DNA of 45,825 nt. Origin: an uncultured Pseudomonadota bacterium (GTDB lineage Bacteria > Pseudomonadota > Alphaproteobacteria > RF32 > CAG-239). Position 1 is the first letter of the stretch; every line of letters starts with the position of its first letter. Of the stretch, positions 15,675 to 24,253 are shown piece by piece. A program made the translations under genes and the position numbers. The notes under the pieces were generated by a model. It was given only the letters and a program-made list of their open reading frames with translations. It was not told the DNA's origin and made no database searches. The DNA lies in NCBI GenBank assembly GCA_902763905.1, contig CACWUA010000019.1, positions 1-45,825 on the forward strand, written 5' to 3'.

Positions 15675-16649
15675 TTAAAGACGAATAACGGCTCCGCCCC
15701 AAGTAAATCCGGCTCCCATTGCCGTCAATACAATTATATCGCCTTTTTTAATGCGTCCGGCAGAAATATTCTCCGATAAGGCGAGGGGAATGGACGCGGC
15801 TGAAGTGTTTCCGTGATGATCTACCGTTACGATCACTTTTTCTTTCGGTAGTTCCATGCGTTCACCGACGCTGTCGATAATTCGGATATTGGCTTGATGC
15901 GGCAAAAGCCAATCAATATCTTCTTTTTTGATTTGTGCTTGCTGCAGTGCGTTTTCGGCAGCTTCCGAAAGACTGACAACCGCATGTTTAAAAACTTCTT
16001 TGCCATTCATGGAAACAAAGCCGGCATTTTGAGTGGTAGAAACACCGCCGTTTGTTTGTAAACTATCATATTGACTGCCATCTGAATAAATACAAGTACT
16101 TAAAACTCCGGTATCGGCATTGGTTCCCGTCCCTTCGGTTGCACATAAAATCGCAGCACCTGCACCATCGCCGAACAAAACGCAAGTATTGCGATCTGTC
16201 CAGTCAACAATTTTAGATAATCTTTCCGCGCCGATTATGACGGCGGTTTTGATTTGCCCCAAACGAATCATGTTATCCGCTAAAGTCAGGGCATATACAA
16301 ATCCGGAACATGCAGCCGAAATATCAAATGCCGGTATACCTGCACGCACTCCGAGATTACGACCGATTTTGACAGCACTTGCCGGAGTGGTATTATCCGG
16401 CGTTACCGAAGCCAAAATGATAAGATCAATATCTTTTGCGGTTAAACCGGCATTTTTCAATGCATTAGAAGTTGCTTTGGTAGCCATTTCTGCCGTTGTT
16501 TCAGATTCTGAAATATGGCGGCAGCAGATGCCGGTGCGGGTGCGAATCCATTCATCACTGGTTTCCACCATGTGGGACAAGTCGTCATTGGTTAAAATTT
16601 TTTCCGGCAGATAATGCCCGAAGCCAATCAATTTGCTTCTAATAAACAT
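15675..16649 (-). CDS. fabH: Beta-ketoacyl-ACP synthase III
   Basis: 324 residues. Condenses acetyl-CoA with malonyl-ACP to start fatty acid synthesis. The catalytic triad is visible: Cys in DISAACSGFVYAL (about 112), His in WLLPHQANIRI (about 250) and Asn in HHGNTSAASIPLAL (about 280). The C-terminal MGAGFTWGGAVIRL is typical. The start overlaps the end of plsX by 11 bases, with AGGAT upstream, so translation is coupled in the rpmF-plsX-fabH unit. Confidence 0.97.
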   Translation of the reverse strand: MFIRSKLIGFGHYLPEKILTNDDLSHMVETSDEWIRTRTGICCRHISESETTAEMATKATSNALKNAGLTAKDIDLIILASVTPDNTTPASAVKIGRNLGVRAGIPAFDISAACSGFVYALTLADNMIRLGQIKTAVIIGAERLSKIVDWTDRNTCVLFGDGAGAAILCATEGTGTNADTGVLSTCIYSDGSQYDSLQTNGGVSTTQNAGFVSMNGKEVFKHAVVSLSEAAENALQQAQIKKEDIDWLLPHQANIRIIDSVGERMELPKEKVIVTVDHHGNTSAASIPLALSENISAGRIKKGDIIVLTAMGAGFTWGGAVIRL

Positions 16650-17703
16650 CGTATAAAATATCCTGAGATAATTCGTCTAAATCAACATGTTCAACTTCAT
16701 CGCGGATTGTCTGTACAAAGTTTTGACGCACCAATTTAGAGGCATTGTCAATAGCATAAGAAAATCCGATAGCATCTGTTCCGCCGTGGCTTTTTACCGA
16801 TAAACCGTTGAGGCCGACAAACATCGCACCGTTATATTTACGCGGATCAAGCTGCTTTTTTAAGCACCAAATAACCGGCAACATAAATGGCAAACCTACT
16901 TTGGCTAAAATCGATTTTTTGATGGCACCTTTTAAGACACCGGAGATAAGTCTGGCAGTACCTTCCATGGTTTTAAGAGCAATATTTCCGGTAAAACCGT
17001 CAGATACAACCACATCAGCATAACCTTCACCGATTTGATGTGGCTCGATGTAACCGATAAAATTCAAATCAAGATGCGTGCTTTTAATCATTTTTGCGGC
17101 TTGATGAATCTCTTCACGACCTTTCATCTCCTCCGCCCCGATATTTAAAAGAGCAATCCGCGGACGTTCAATTCCTAAGGTGTGCTTAGCCAGAATGTTG
17201 CCGATAATAGAAAATTCCGCCAGATTTATGGCGCTACATTCGGTATTAGCCCCCAAATCAAGCATAACGCACATTCCATCTTTATGAGGAATATTTGTGC
17301 AAATTGCCGGACGATGAATGCGCTGAATGGTTTTTAATATCATTTTGGATATTGCCATCAATGCACCGGTGTTACCGGCAGATATTACCGCAGCAGCCTC
17401 CCCTTTGCGCACGGCATCAATTGCCATAAACATACTGGTATTTTTGTTGCGTATTACTTGTGATGGTTTATCTTCGTTGCGAACATATTCCGAAGTATGG
17501 ATTATACGGCAATAATCTTTCATCTGTGGAAATCGTTTGATATCCGCAGCTATTTTTTGCTCGTCCCCGAACAGTATAAACTTGATATCGGGATTATTCT
17601 TATGAGCAAGATTAATCCCTTCCACTACGATACGAGGGGAATTATCTCCCCCCATAGCATCTACCGATATGACCAGATTATTTTCAGACAAAACCTGCTC
17701 CAT
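16639..17703 (-). CDS. plsX: Phosphate acyltransferase
   Basis: 354 residues. Makes acyl-phosphate from acyl-ACP, the first step of phospholipid synthesis through PlsY. The N-terminal signature SVDAMGGDNSPRIVVEGI, the middle SAGNTGALMA and LDLGANTEC, and the C-terminal VSDGFTGNIALKTMEGTARL and KSHGGTDAIGF are intact. It lies 25 bases after rpmF and overlaps fabH, the widespread bacterial order. No strong ribosome site precedes the ATG. Confidence 0.97.
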   Translation of the reverse strand: MEQVLSENNLVISVDAMGGDNSPRIVVEGINLAHKNNPDIKFILFGDEQKIAADIKRFPQMKDYCRIIHTSEYVRNEDKPSQVIRNKNTSMFMAIDAVRKGEAAAVISAGNTGALMAISKMILKTIQRIHRPAICTNIPHKDGMCVMLDLGANTECSAINLAEFSIIGNILAKHTLGIERPRIALLNIGAEEMKGREEIHQAAKMIKSTHLDLNFIGYIEPHQIGEGYADVVVSDGFTGNIALKTMEGTARLISGVLKGAIKKSILAKVGLPFMLPVIWCLKKQLDPRKYNGAMFVGLNGLSVKSHGGTDAIGFSYAIDNASKLVRQNFVQTIRDEVEHVDLDELSQDILYDVY

Positions 17704-17728
17704 ATATTATAAATAAGTCCTTACAAAG

Positions 17729-17914
17729 TTATTTCGCAACTTTTTGCGCAACAACTTCTTTGCTGTCATATTGGCCGCATTTCGGGCAAACATGATGAGG
17801 TCTTTTCAATTCACCGCAATTCGGGCATTCTTGATATGCGTTCGGAGTGAGCGCATCATGAGAACGGCGCATATCGCGACGAGATTTTGATACTTTTTTC
17901 TTAGGTGTAGCCAT
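17729..17914 (-). CDS. rpmF: 50S ribosomal protein L32
   Basis: 61 residues, basic. The start [20 protein letters not shown] is the L32 signature, and it binds zinc through CPNC (about 30-33) and CPKCG (about 44-48). First gene of rpmF-plsX-fabH. In many alphaproteobacteria yceD sits next to this unit; here yceD is about 9 kb away beside bamE. Confidence 0.97.
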   Translation of the reverse strand: MATPKKKVSKSRRDMRRSHDALTPNAYQECPNCGELKRPHHVCPKCGQYDSKEVVAQKVAK

Positions 17915-18054
17915 TTTTCTTCTCTTTTAGTTAATTAATTACACAAACATTCGGCGCATATTTAGCATACTTTTATTTTAAAAGCAAGCAAAATAACGCA
18001 TCCGAACAATTATGACACACTTGTATATATTTTTTTTACAGTTTGCAAGTGTTT

Positions 18055-18091
18055 TTTTTGCTTTTATGAACTATTTTTGCTTTTATGAACT
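18055..18091 (+). repeat. Two adjacent copies of an 18-bp repeat
   Basis: TTTTTGCTTTTATGAACT occurs at 18055-18072 and 18074-18091 in the spacer between rpmF and hydF. The rest of this 265-bp spacer is AT-rich without genes and probably contains the rpmF promoter. Confidence 0.6.
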
Positions 18092-18179
18092 GAATATATA
18101 TAAATCGCCACTGCAATAAAGCGGTTTATACTAAAGGAATATACAGCAATATTGTCGCAATAAATAAACGCGGATACGA

Positions 18180-19361
18180 TTATAGTGCAAACGGTTCCAG
18201 CACACGTGGCAGAACACCTTTAAGTGCTGAAATGCAGACACCATAGTTGGTAATGGCAACTCCGGCCTGTTCGCATTTATAAATCCGCGAGAGAATTTCG
18301 CGCCGATTTATGGTACAGCCGCCGCATTGAATAACTAACTTATACTCACTTAAATTCTGTGGAAAATCGCAGCCGCTGACGTGGTCTATGATGAGATTTT
18401 TGCCGGTTTTCTTTTTGAGCCAATTCGGAATTTTAACCCGTCCGATATCGTCTTCCATCGCATGATGCGTACAGGATTCGGCAATCAGAACTTTATCGCC
18501 ATCCTGCAGTTTATCAATCATCGCCGCACCAAACGCCATTTTATGTAAATCGCCCTTAAAACGTGCCATTAAAATCGAAAAAGTGGTACATTTAATATCC
18601 GGCGGTGTTAATTTTACCATTGTATCAACAATTTGTGAATCGCAAATTACCAACGCCGGAGGAGTTTTCAAGTTTTGCAATATCGCGACATAATCATCTT
18701 CTTTGACGGCAATAATATTTTGATTATGGTCAAGACAATCGCGGATGGCTTGCACTTGCGGCATAATCAGCCGTCCTTTCGGCGCTTCATAATCAAGCGG
18801 AATCAGCATAACAACGGTAGAATGCTCGGGAGCCAAGTCACCGACGAGCGGCTGTGCATTAAGATAATCTTCCGGACAAACTTTAATCAGCTCTGCCTTG
18901 AGCTTGTTAAGCACACGGTCGCGCGAAGACAGGTCAATAGAATTTACCGTAATGCCGTCGGTTGCAATAATCGAAAAACGGTCAGCTTGATTGAAGATTT
19001 TTATCAGCGGAATTTTGCGTTCTGCGGCCATTTTGATAATCTGCTGTTCCGGCGCCTCGATTTTATCCCCTTGACAGATGAGTAAAACAATATCGGCGCG
19101 GTCAAATACGGCAACGGTTTTTTCAATACGCTTTTCGCCGAGTGCGCTGTCGTCGGCAAAACCGGCGGTATCCAACCACAAAACAGGCCCGAGCGGTTGC
19201 AACTCCTGCGCTTTTTCCACCACATCGGTGGTAGTACCGGCAATATCCGAAACAATGGCGGCCTGCTGACCGGTAATCAGGTTCAGAAAACTTGACTTTC
19301 CGGCATTTACCCGTCCGACAATCGCTATTTGTAAGCGTAATGATTTCGGTGCGCCTTGCAT
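18180..19361 (-). CDS. hydF: [FeFe]-hydrogenase maturation GTPase HydF
   Basis: 393 residues. HydF is the scaffold on which HydE and HydG assemble the 2Fe subcluster before delivery to HydA. The N-terminal TrmE-like GTPase shows GRVNAGKSSFLNLITGQ (G1), DIAGTTTD (G2) and LDTAGFAD (G3). The C-terminal domain keeps the cluster ligands: C-T-H-H after IAES (about 300) and the CxxC in LVIQCGGCTINRREIL. This is the clearest metabolic marker in the window: the organism makes an [FeFe]-hydrogenase, hence anaerobic. hydE, hydG and hydA are not here. The ATG overlaps the tatD stop (TAATG), so translation is coupled. Confidence 0.95.
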   Translation of the reverse strand: MQGAPKSLRLQIAIVGRVNAGKSSFLNLITGQQAAIVSDIAGTTTDVVEKAQELQPLGPVLWLDTAGFADDSALGEKRIEKTVAVFDRADIVLLICQGDKIEAPEQQIIKMAAERKIPLIKIFNQADRFSIIATDGITVNSIDLSSRDRVLNKLKAELIKVCPEDYLNAQPLVGDLAPEHSTVVMLIPLDYEAPKGRLIMPQVQAIRDCLDHNQNIIAVKEDDYVAILQNLKTPPALVICDSQIVDTMVKLTPPDIKCTTFSILMARFKGDLHKMAFGAAMIDKLQDGDKVLIAESCTHHAMEDDIGRVKIPNWLKKKTGKNLIIDHVSGCDFPQNLSEYKLVIQCGGCTINRREILSRIYKCEQAGVAITNYGVCISALKGVLPRVLEPFAL

Positions 19362-20101
19362 TATTTTTCTCCTAAAAATTCATTTTGATTATGACAAATT
19401 ATTTGTTGAAATTCTTCATAAGACATTTGCAGTAGTTCAGCGATTTGTTGCCCCAGATGCGGTAAATTTTGCGGCAATGTTTCAATATTTCGCTCAATAT
19501 TTTGATACGGGCTGTCGGTTTCGAGCAGAATTTGCCGCAAATTTAGTGATTTTAAGATTTCGGCGGCGTTTTTCTTGCGCAAAATCGAGAAATTGAGACC
19601 GAGAAAAAAGCCGCGTTTTTGAATTTCTTTCCCCCATTCGGCAGAACCGGTGAAAGAATGAAAAATCGTACGTTGCGGCAATTCGGAAAACAACTCAGCC
19701 ATTTCTCTGTCGGCTTTTACCGCGTGGATAATCAGCGGACGAGCATATTTGTTTGCCAGCCGAATATGGTATTTAAAAATATCGATTTGTGTTGCCGTAT
19801 CCGGATTTTTCAGTCGGTCGATGCCGCATTCGCCGACATAAGCTGAAGGATTATGTTGCAATATTTTCTCGAGGGTATCTTCCCAATTAGGTAACGCATC
19901 GTCTAAATACCACGGGTGAATTCCATAAGCCGGTGTGACTTCCGGATATTGCGCGGCCAAAGCGGTAACAGCCTCCCAATCGGAGGGATGAGCCGACGGA
20001 TTGATAAAATGCACGACACCGTTTTTTATGGCGTTTGTTACCACATTTTTAATATTATGCGTTTTATAGTCCTGTAAATGGATGTGCGTATCTGTATACA
20101 T
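19361..20101 (-). CDS. tatD: TatD-family metal-dependent hydrolase
   Basis: 246 residues from the ATG at 20101. The open frame reaches back to 20176, but the family start is MYTDTHIHL, preceded by AAAGG. TIM-barrel metallo-hydrolase with metal ligands in DTHIHLQD, GECGID (about 95), PLIIHAVKA, FHSFTGS and LLETDSPY. Family members act as 3'-5' DNA/RNA exonucleases or deacylases. The last base of its stop is shared with the hydF start. Some HydF-bearing genomes pair hydF with neighbouring hydrolases, but a functional link is only inferred. Confidence 0.9.
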   Translation of the reverse strand: MYTDTHIHLQDYKTHNIKNVVTNAIKNGVVHFINPSAHPSDWEAVTALAAQYPEVTPAYGIHPWYLDDALPNWEDTLEKILQHNPSAYVGECGIDRLKNPDTATQIDIFKYHIRLANKYARPLIIHAVKADREMAELFSELPQRTIFHSFTGSAEWGKEIQKRGFFLGLNFSILRKKNAAEILKSLNLRQILLETDSPYQNIERNIETLPQNLPHLGQQIAELLQMSYEEFQQIICHNQNEFLGEK

Positions 20102-20134
20102 ATTTAACCTTTCATAATGGAGATAATAACAGCT

Positions 20135-21250
20135 ATGAAGTTTTTTACAAGAGGCGAATCGCAAATTTTTACACAACCGCGGTTGAAAATTGATTTAAAC
20201 AATTTGATTGATAATTATAAAACCTTGTGCAAAATCATTGCACCGGCCACTCCGTCGGCGGTAGTAAAAGATGATTCCTACGGTTTGGGCGCGTTTGAAG
20301 TGGCTAAAGCACTGTATGAACGTGCGGATTGTCGCAACTTTTGGGTGGCGCATGCTCTGGAGGGCGCCCGTATTGCTGAAGCCGTGCCGGAAGCCAATAT
20401 TTATGTATTGCAGGGAATCGGCGCGGACAGTTATGATTTATTTGAAGAATATCAACTGATTCCGGTCATCGGCTCGCCGGCGATGTTTGCTTTTTGGAAA
20501 CAAAAGCCGATAGACGGCATAAAGCCGGTAATTCAGGTGGAAACCGGATTGAATCGTTTGGGTTTTCGGCCGGAAGAACTGAAAAAACTCGGCAAAAAAG
20601 ATTTGCAGACTTTCGGTATGGTGTTGAGCCATTTGGCTTGCGCCGATGAAAAAGACCATTTTATGAATACACATCAATTGGATAATTTTAAGGCGATTCG
20701 CGCTAAGTATTTTCCGAATTTGCCGGCAACCTTATCGGCTTCGGACGGCGCATTTTTAGGCGAGGATTTTTGTTGCGATATGGTGCGTTTGGGCGCGGCA
20801 ATGTATGGTATCAACACGGCACCGTATCGGCTTAATCAGATGAAAAACGTGATTACGGTGGAAGCTCCGGTGTTGCAAATTGCCGATTTGCCGAAGGGCG
20901 AATTCGTGGGGTATTCGGCAACTTATCGGGCCGCACAGAATCGAAAAATTGCAATTGTTTCAATCGGTTACGGCGACGGTATGCCACGCTCTCTTTCTAA
21001 TGTCGGTAAGGTGTTTTTCAAAAAGAAAGGCAAAATGTGCGAAGCACGAATTATCGGTCGCGTATCTATGGATAATATTATTTGCGACATAACCGATGTA
21101 CCGGATTTGCAAGTAGGGGATTTCGGCGCGCTGATTTTTGATGAATATACGCTTGATGATATTGCGCGCGATGCCGGAACCATCAGCTACGAAATTGTTT
21201 CGCGCTTGGGTAAAAACACCAGATTTGACCGGAAATATTTATTGAAATAA
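20135..21250 (+). CDS. alr: Alanine racemase
   Basis: 371 residues from the ATG at 20135, which has GGAG 12 bases upstream; the ATG at 20117 precedes that site. Makes D-alanine for peptidoglycan with PLP. The PLP lysine is Lys45 in SAVVKDDSYGLGAFE. The second catalytic tyrosine lies in GYSATYRAAQ, with the phosphate-binding IGYGDGMPR and a C-terminal YEIVSRLGKNTRFDRKY. Divergent from tatD-hydF with only about 33 bases between starts, so the promoters overlap. Confidence 0.95.
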   Translation: MKFFTRGESQIFTQPRLKIDLNNLIDNYKTLCKIIAPATPSAVVKDDSYGLGAFEVAKALYERADCRNFWVAHALEGARIAEAVPEANIYVLQGIGADSYDLFEEYQLIPVIGSPAMFAFWKQKPIDGIKPVIQVETGLNRLGFRPEELKKLGKKDLQTFGMVLSHLACADEKDHFMNTHQLDNFKAIRAKYFPNLPATLSASDGAFLGEDFCCDMVRLGAAMYGINTAPYRLNQMKNVITVEAPVLQIADLPKGEFVGYSATYRAAQNRKIAIVSIGYGDGMPRSLSNVGKVFFKKKGKMCEARIIGRVSMDNIICDITDVPDLQVGDFGALIFDEYTLDDIARDAGTISYEIVSRLGKNTRFDRKYLLK

Positions 21251-21334
21251 ATTTTTCGGCAATATTTTTTATATTATAACTATTTGATAATATGTATATT
21301 TTAAAAATAATTCATTTTTTTTAGAAAAAATATA

Positions 21335-21363
21335 TTGACAAATAAAAAAAATAATGCTAAATG
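21335..21363 (+). promoter_or_regulatory. Putative promoter of an untranslated transcript
   Basis: TTGACA (21335-21340) with a 17-base spacer to TAAATG (21358-21363). A second possible -10 (TATAAA, about 21375) lies further on. Confidence 0.4.
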
Positions 21364-21369
21364 ATTAAG

Positions 21370-21738
21370 TATGCTATAAATAACTTAGAAATTATTATCC
21401 CAAGCGAGGGATTTTGAAAGGCTGCTGCAGTGATGTATCTTCCGGTGTTAGTTAACATAATGTAGTAAATTAACGAACATGAACAAATCTCCCCCCTTTA
21501 AAACTTAAACAGGATCTTTTTGAGGTATAGCTTTTGGTGCCTGTTCCCCGATTACGGAAGTAAAGCAATACCGAATTCGTTAACTCTGACAGCACAGTGT
21601 GCCGCAAGATGAAACGACAATGATTAGCAACCGATAAAAAACATATTGATCATGCGGGTGGTTGCCCCCTTTAAAGATGATCAAAAACCGGCTTACGTTC
21701 TCGCACGCAGAACAGATGTAAGCCGGCTTTATTTTTTT
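21370..21738 (+). ncRNA. Putative structured non-coding RNA of unknown class
   Basis: About 365 bases between a promoter-like TTGACA and a strong terminator contain no plausible reading frame. Local pairings exist: AACAGG with CCTGTT around 21510-21545, GCAACC with GGTTGC and GATCAT with ATGATC around 21625-21680. CCCCCTTTAAA occurs twice (about 21491 and 21666). The length would fit tmRNA or RNase P RNA, but I found none of their conserved elements (no tag reading ANDN, no encoded CCA T-arm, no RNase P core), nor those of SRP or 6S RNA. Strand is set by the terminator. It may also just be the end of a long alr transcript. Confidence 0.4.
21688..21738 (+). terminator. Strong intrinsic terminator with no gene in front
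   Basis: CCGGCTTAC (21688-21696) pairs with GTAAGCCGG (21718-21726); inside, GTTCT pairs with AGAAC. TTTATTTTTTT follows. The nearest upstream coding stop is alr, about 440 bp earlier. Confidence 0.9.
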
Positions 21739-21762
21739 AATGGAGCGTAATTTTTTATATTG

Positions 21763-21792
21763 TTGACACAAACAGTGAAAAAATGTTAATAT
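21763..21792 (+). promoter_or_regulatory. Putative promoter of the frameshifted gene
   Basis: TTGACA (21763-21768), 18-base spacer, TAATAT (21787-21792). AGAGG and the ATG at 21811 follow about 20 bases later. Confidence 0.55.
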
Positions 21793-21810
21793 TCTTCGCA
21801 AGAGGTTGAA

Positions 21811-22205
21811 ATGGAACAAAAAAGTCAATATGGCAGAAATTAAAAGAAAAATGCTTATCCTTAGGAATAAGCTCCATGCTGGGATTGTCTGTTATCGGCG
21901 GGTGGTTGCGTTTGTCGAATTTTGGAAATGCTGCCAAAAATACGTCGGAGGTCGTCGAGAAAGATACGGTCAATAATGTTTCACCGGTGCTGATAAATAA
22001 TCCGATTAACAAAGTCGCATACAGGACAGATACACTGGCGCGAGCCGATTTTGACTTCGGCTACGGCCGGAGACTATTTTCAGATAATCCAATGTATGCG
22101 GGAATTCGCCGATATGCCGCAAGTGCTTAAAGAATGTAATACGGCAGCGCAAAAAAAAATACTGGCGAGAACATCCGGAAACAGTGCGAAAATATATGCA
22201 AAATC
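21811..22205 (+). pseudogene. Small one-TM protein gene broken by two frameshifts
   Basis: An ATG at 21811 with AGAGG upstream reads MEQKSQYGRN and stops. If the run of six A (about 21817-21822) had seven, the frame would continue as KSIWQKLKEKCLSLGISSML, G-L-S-V-I-G-G-W (membrane segment), then NFGNAAKNTSEVVEKD. That frame runs to about 22045, where a second shift is needed to reach TSATAGDYFQIIQCMREFAD and MPQVLKECNTAAQKKI. The three pieces read like one protein with an N-terminal anchor and a helical C-terminus. Family unknown. Could be a pseudogene, sequencing errors in A-runs, or slippage-controlled expression. Confidence 0.55.
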
Positions 22206-22211
22206 AAAAAT

Positions 22212-22245
22212 AAAACCGCCGAGCTATCAACTCAGCGGTTTTATC
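22212..22245 (+). terminator. Terminator after the frameshifted gene
   Basis: AAAACCGCCGAG pairs with CTCAGCGGTTTT over CTATCAA. It lies between convergent genes and may serve both. Confidence 0.8.
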
Positions 22246-22866
22246 TTATACATGGAATAATTCATAAATTTTCTTGGCAGTTTCAAAGCGCGGATCTAAC
22301 AGAGCCACCGCTTTGATTTCCGGAAGCAGATCATGCTTCAGGCAGAACAAGCATAAAAGATTAACATAGTTAAGCTTGACTACCTTTTGATCGCGTTTCA
22401 TACTTACGCTGATTAGCTTTCTCTGAAAATCCACATCAGGATTGTTAAGATGAGCTATCAGAAGTTCACTTAGCACAAGATAATGCTCAACATAGGCGAG
22501 AGTGTCGCCATATCGGCAGATATCATCAATATGCTCAATGAACCAATTATCCATATCGTTCGGCTCCCTTGTTATGGGGGCTGTACGAGAATTGACTTTT
22601 CTCAAATTCTCCCACAACTCCTGATGGAGCTTGTCGTTTTTATCCAGTGACTCGTCTTTCTCAGGACGAGTGTAGTCTTTTTTTATCACGCAGCTGTCGG
22701 CCAGAATGCGTGAATAAATCTGAGACAATTCGTTTTTTGTCTCTGTTGTGGTTGTATCTTCATCTTCACTCTCATCGGAAGGGCAGTAATACACCTTCTT
22801 ATAGTAATAAACACATCCACAAACTGCGGCTATTAAGCCGATAATTGATAACAGTAATATCTCCAT
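22246..22866 (-). CDS. Hypothetical one-TM protein
   Basis: 206 residues. One N-terminal membrane segment (LLLSIIGLIAAVCGCVYYY), an acidic Ser/Thr linker (SDESEDEDTTTTE), then a mostly helical domain containing DNWFIEHIDDICRYGDTLAY and VNLLCLFCLKHDLLPEIKAV, ending IYELFHV. No family recognised. The ATG has no Shine-Dalgarno site; it sits in ATATATATT-ATG, the same context as the genes at 30066 and 43280. The cytoplasmic side probably holds the helical domain. Confidence 0.6.
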   Translation of the reverse strand: MEILLLSIIGLIAAVCGCVYYYKKVYYCPSDESEDEDTTTTETKNELSQIYSRILADSCVIKKDYTRPEKDESLDKNDKLHQELWENLRKVNSRTAPITREPNDMDNWFIEHIDDICRYGDTLAYVEHYLVLSELLIAHLNNPDVDFQRKLISVSMKRDQKVVKLNYVNLLCLFCLKHDLLPEIKAVALLDPRFETAKKIYELFHV

Positions 22867-23008
22867 AATATATATAATTTTTTTTTCTAAGTCTTACTTT
22901 AACATAAAATGTACAAAAATAATCTTTGAAATTATATACACCACGAAGGAGATTATTCTTGCATTAGGCGACAATATTGCCTAGCATGACAGCATAAAGG
23001 AGAAAAGA

Positions 23009-23629
23009 ATGCCAACATGGGAAATAGAAGATAAAATGGGAGCTGCCGTTTGCGGAGTCGACGAAGCAGGACGCGGTCCGTGGGTGGGACCGGTGGTCGC
23101 AGGTGCCGTAATGTTTTTAAATAGAGATATTAATCCGGAAATTTTGGCGCAAATTGATGATTCTAAAAAGCTGACTGCCAAAAAACGTGAAAAACTGTAT
23201 GATTTATTGTTAGAAGAAGCGCGGGCAGGGCGTTTGACCTACGGAATAGGTTTGGCAAGTGCAAAAGAAATTGACGAGTTAAACATTTTACAAGCCACAT
23301 TTTTAGCAATGAGGCGCGCAGTACAGCAGCTTAATCCGCAGCCTCGGCATGCACTTATTGACGGTAATCGGCTGCCGCAAAATTTTTGCTGCGAAACGTC
23401 ATGTTATATCGGCGGTGATGCACGTTCGTATTCAATTGCCGCCGCCAGTATATTAGCAAAAGTTTATCGGGATAACTTGATGAAAGAACTGGCGCATAAA
23501 TATCCGGGGTATGGTTTTGAAAAAAATGCCGGATACGGTACTAAAGATCATATTGAGGGACTAAAAAAATATGGGATAACACCTGAACATCGCAAAAGTT
23601 ATAAGCCGATTAAGGAATTTTTGAAATAA
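23009..23629 (+). CDS. rnhB: Ribonuclease HII
   Basis: 206 residues. Cleaves RNA in RNA-DNA hybrids, including single ribonucleotides in DNA. The N-terminal active site is CGVDEAGRGPWVGPVVAGAV (first Asp-Glu pair), then DDSKKLTAKKREKLYDLL, HALIDGN (third acidic residue) and AAASILAKVYRD. The C-terminal HRKSYKPIKEFLK resembles the family end. AAAGGAG ribosome site; single gene with its own terminator. Confidence 0.95.
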   Translation: MPTWEIEDKMGAAVCGVDEAGRGPWVGPVVAGAVMFLNRDINPEILAQIDDSKKLTAKKREKLYDLLLEEARAGRLTYGIGLASAKEIDELNILQATFLAMRRAVQQLNPQPRHALIDGNRLPQNFCCETSCYIGGDARSYSIAAASILAKVYRDNLMKELAHKYPGYGFEKNAGYGTKDHIEGLKKYGITPEHRKSYKPIKEFLK

Positions 23630-23642
23630 AGGATATAAAAAT

Positions 23643-23673
23643 GCCGCGGTTGATTGCCGCGGCCTTGTTTTTA
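23643..23673 (+). terminator. Terminator after rnhB
   Basis: GCCGCGG (23643-23649) pairs with CCGCGGC (23657-23663), then CTTGTTTTTA. Convergent with the next gene. Confidence 0.85.
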
Positions 23674-23681
23674 TAGATGTT

Positions 23682-24005
23682 TTATTGTGCCATATTTTTT
23701 AAGTTTGTAATAATATTTTCGGCAGCGGTTTTGTTTTCTTCGGTAATACCGACGGATTGCAAAGCCAGCTTTTTAGCACATGTCGCCACCAACTCGTCAG
23801 CCGTGGCGCTTATGCCTTGCGTAAACAGTGTGCCGGCCTGAAATTTGTTCTGTGCTTCGGTCAGCATACAAGCCTGCATTTTTTGGCGCACCGAAGAATT
23901 AGCGTCGGTAGCGGTCAATGATGATAAGAATCCGCCGTCTCCGGCTGTTGAATTGGCACAAGCTGCCAATACCAAAGCAAAACCCAATACTATAGATTTT
24001 TTCAT
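23682..24005 (-). CDS. Small lipoprotein, unknown function
   Basis: 107 residues. Signal peptide with lipobox (MKKSIVLGFALVLAACANST), then a short Gly/Ser linker and a helical domain with two cysteines (QACMLTEAQNKFQAGTLFTQ; ELVATCAKKLALQSVGITEE). GAGGGG-type ribosome site. No family recognised; presumably envelope-anchored. Confidence 0.75.
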   Translation of the reverse strand: MKKSIVLGFALVLAACANSTAGDGGFLSSLTATDANSSVRQKMQACMLTEAQNKFQAGTLFTQGISATADELVATCAKKLALQSVGITEENKTAAENIITNLKNMAQ

Positions 24006-24109
24006 GTTTTTCCCCTCTATTAAAGTAATATTACGCTCGCAGTTTAAATCGTTTTGTGCCGATTGAAAAGCAAATAATGCAAATTATCCGCTTTTTTGTC
24101 ATAAATATC

Positions 24110-24138
24110 TTGACAAATTTGCCAAATAAATATAATAT
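24110..24138 (+). promoter_or_regulatory. Strong sigma-70-type promoter
   Basis: TTGACA (24110-24115), 17-base spacer, TAATAT (24133-24138). It drives the membrane protein gene at 24254 with a leader of about 110 bases. Confidence 0.75.
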
Positions 24139-24253
24139 GGACTTAACCAAATATTATTATGCTCTAGAGATTATAATATCTTTATGATGTCAACAGCGGT
24201 TGAGTTTTGCATAGTTTTGGGAAACAGTATTCACTTCAAAAAAAACAAAAAAA

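Noticed and set aside
21370..21738. tmRNA or RNase P RNA
   Set aside because: No tag peptide reading, no tRNA-like ends and no RNase P core bases were found.
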